From Deltaproteobacteria bacterium (lineage in GTDB: Bacteria > Desulfobacterota > B13-G15): 7,385 nucleotides of DNA. Both the position numbers and the translations under genes were made by a program. This document shows, piece by piece, positions 6,599 to 7,385 of this stretch (position 1 is its first letter; the number at the start of each line of letters is the position of its first letter). The notes below the pieces were generated by a model. The model worked only from the letters and a program-made list of their open reading frames with translations. It was not told where the DNA came from and did not search any database. The DNA lies in the NCBI GenBank assembly GCA_003646705.1, contig QMLK01000042.1:1-7385 (forward strand), in the 5' to 3' direction.

Positions 6599-6946
6599 TC
6601 AATGGTCCTGTTCCTTCCTAAGGACCCTCTCCAGGGTCGAGACTAGAGGTGGGAGGTCTTCCTGGATGGTGTTCCAGAGGATATCCAGGTTAATGTCAAA
6701 ATAGGCGTGCACTAAACGGTGGCGCATACCGATGATGTCTTCCCATGGGATTTCCGGCACCTGGCGACGCATTTCCTCGGAGGTCTGGTAAGCAGCTTCT
6801 CCGATGATTTCCACTGCTTTAACTAAGCCTAAGACCAAAAGGCGATCCCGATCCAGATCTTCTCGCCTCTTACACTGGACAAAGCCAATGGCTTCACGGG
6901 CAGCATCTAACATATGACGCAGCCGAACAAGGTCATCTTTCCGCAT
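6599..6946 (-). CDS. hepT: HepT-like HEPN-domain ribonuclease toxin (DUF86)
   Basis: The 115-residue, mostly helical protein belongs to the HepT/DUF86 HEPN family. The catalytic motif Rx4HxY is complete: R75, H80 and Y82 within [14 protein letters not shown] (73-86). Flanking helices show [24 protein letters not shown] (37-60) and the [15 protein letters not shown] end, both typical. Characterised HepT proteins cleave RNA and are neutralised when the partner nucleotidyltransferase attaches AMP to the motif tyrosine; that is known for the family and inferred here. The ATG at 6946-6944 lies inside the end of mntA (14-base overlap); an AGGGAGG lies upstream at long spacing, so coupling is likely. 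Base composition is clearly lower in G+C than the operon on the other strand. No disabling change is visible, so the toxin looks intact. Confidence 0.9.
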   Translation of the reverse strand: MRKDDLVRLRHMLDAAREAIGFVQCKRREDLDRDRLLVLGLVKAVEIIGEAAYQTSEEMRRQVPEIPWEDIIGMRHRLVHAYFDINLDILWNTIQEDLPPLVSTLERVLRKEQDH

Positions 6947-7232
6947 AGTAGATTTCGGCCTCCCTTAACACTTCGTCTCGGAAGTAACGGCTGAGGTCCT
7001 CTGGGGTTCGTAGGTCAACTTTTCGCCCCAGGAGTGTGCTCAGTTCACGCTCCAATCGGGCCATACCGAACAGCCCTGGGGTATGGTCAGGATCAAACTC
7101 CACCAGTACGTCGACATCGCTTCCTGGACTGAAGTCCTCCCTAAGGACAGAGCCGAAAAACGCCAAGCGTCGGATGTGATGTCGCCGGCAAAACTGTGAA
7201 AGCAAAGTCCGGTTCACTTTAATCTGTACCAC
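6933..7232 (-). CDS. mntA: MntA-like minimal nucleotidyltransferase antitoxin
   Basis: The 99-residue protein is a minimal nucleotidyltransferase. It has the motif GSx10DxD (G27, S28, D39, D41) in [22 protein letters not shown], and a third probable metal-binding aspartate D73 in [10 protein letters not shown]. The C-terminal segment [15 protein letters not shown] is characteristic of partners of HepT. In characterised pairs the enzyme transfers AMP from ATP to a tyrosine of HepT and so acts as antitoxin. The start is GTG 7232-7230, with GGAGG about eight bases upstream; the antitoxin-first order and the 14-base overlap with hepT suit balanced production. An extended -10 element lies at 7276-7284 upstream. 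All catalytic residues are present. Confidence 0.91.
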   Translation of the reverse strand: MVQIKVNRTLLSQFCRRHHIRRLAFFGSVLREDFSPGSDVDVLVEFDPDHTPGLFGMARLERELSTLLGRKVDLRTPEDLSRYFRDEVLREAEIYYAER

Positions 7233-7383
7233 GACCCTTCCTCCCTTCTACGCGAGGCATTTGCTCCAAGTCAATTTTATAACATTTCACCTTCACCAGC
7301 GACTCCCTATTTTGCTTTTCCCGTTGCCCAGCCTCTGGCCTTTCGGTTACAATGGCTTTGTGATCGGTCTGATCGTGGGGAGC
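7219..7383 (-). other. Open frame entering from the right edge, upstream of mntA (doubtful)
   Basis: On the minus strand a frame is open from the right edge for 54 codons and ends at TAA 7221-7219, overlapping the mntA start by 14 bases, the same overlap as mntA with hepT. The product is charged, ending [16 protein letters not shown], and I recognise no family. The overlap hints at a third upstream operon member. Against this, the AT-rich patch and the likely promoter at 7276-7284 lie inside it. I see no other gene between 7233 and the window end. Confidence 0.2.
7276..7284 (-). promoter_or_regulatory. Possible extended -10 promoter for mntA-hepT
   Basis: On the minus strand TGTTATAAA has the extended -10 form TGnTATAAT with one mismatch. 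It lies in the most AT-rich patch of the region. Transcription would begin near 7269, leaving a leader of about 37 bases before the mntA GTG. No good -35 box is seen, which extended -10 promoters do not need. Confidence 0.4.
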
Positions 7384-7385
7384 GC

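Noticed and set aside
6589..6599. GATCACCTCCT, identical to the 3' end of bacterial 16S rRNA
   Set aside because: The flanking bases do not match 16S rRNA, so this is not an rRNA fragment. It is simply the complement of the strong minus-strand Shine-Dalgarno sequence.
6604..6638. Small inverted repeats GGTCCT/AGGACC and GACCCT/AGGGTC near the end of hepT
   Set aside because: They lie within the hepT coding sequence, are mutually exclusive, have no T run after them on the minus strand, and are of a length expected by chance.
7324..7353. Plus-strand promoter-like pair TTGCCC, 18 bases, TACAAT, with a hydrophobic open frame (ending FVIGLIVGS) running off the right edge
   Set aside because: The -35 box is poor, the ATG at 7352 is followed within four codons by TGA, and the hydrophobic frame has no supported start. 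Too little sequence remains to call a gene.

Overview
The window is bacterial. It carries a class-I bacterial prfB with the classic +1 frameshift site, a bacterial-type tRNA-Phe with encoded CCA, Shine-Dalgarno sequences and sigma70-like promoter elements. Positions 1 to about 6500 are GC-rich and use AGG heavily for arginine. The set of iron-sulfur proteins and a ferredoxin-dependent 2-oxoacid oxidoreductase points to an anaerobic or microaerobic, possibly thermophilic, organism. A Desulfobacterota-like lineage is plausible, but the sequence seen here cannot fix the taxon.

Positions 2-6389 form one tightly packed plus-strand gene train. It contains the tail of an unknown gene, a DUF362 protein with a two-cluster ferredoxin tail, truA (tRNA pseudouridine synthase), sfsA (SfsA-family nuclease), korD-korA-korB-korC (2-oxoacid, probably 2-oxoglutarate, ferredoxin oxidoreductase) and prfB (release factor 2). 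Nearly every junction is a 4-base stop/start overlap (ATGA or TTGA) or a 14-17-base overlap. The largest gap is 10 bases, before prfB, so the genes are probably co-transcribed and translationally coupled. The four kor products form one enzyme. The DUF362 protein is a possible but unproven electron-transfer neighbour. truA and prfB serve translation.

prfB is split by an in-frame UGA at codon 24. It is read through only by a +1 shift at CTT-TGA-C, behind a Shine-Dalgarno-like GGAGGG. The intact product is 365 residues; annotation from a single reading frame would lose the N-terminal part.

A sigma70-like promoter starts on the prfB stop codon and drives tRNA-Phe(GAA) at 6424-6499. The mature tRNA's acceptor stem can be extended by three pairs with its own 5' leader.

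After the tRNA the character changes. Base composition becomes visibly less GC-rich, the strand reverses, and a two-gene HEPN/MNT toxin-antitoxin module (mntA-hepT) runs towards the tRNA, with a hairpin and a 12-base palindrome in between. This looks like acquired DNA beside a tRNA gene, though no second attachment-site copy is in the window. The last roughly 130 bases hold the module's likely promoter and no gene I can name.
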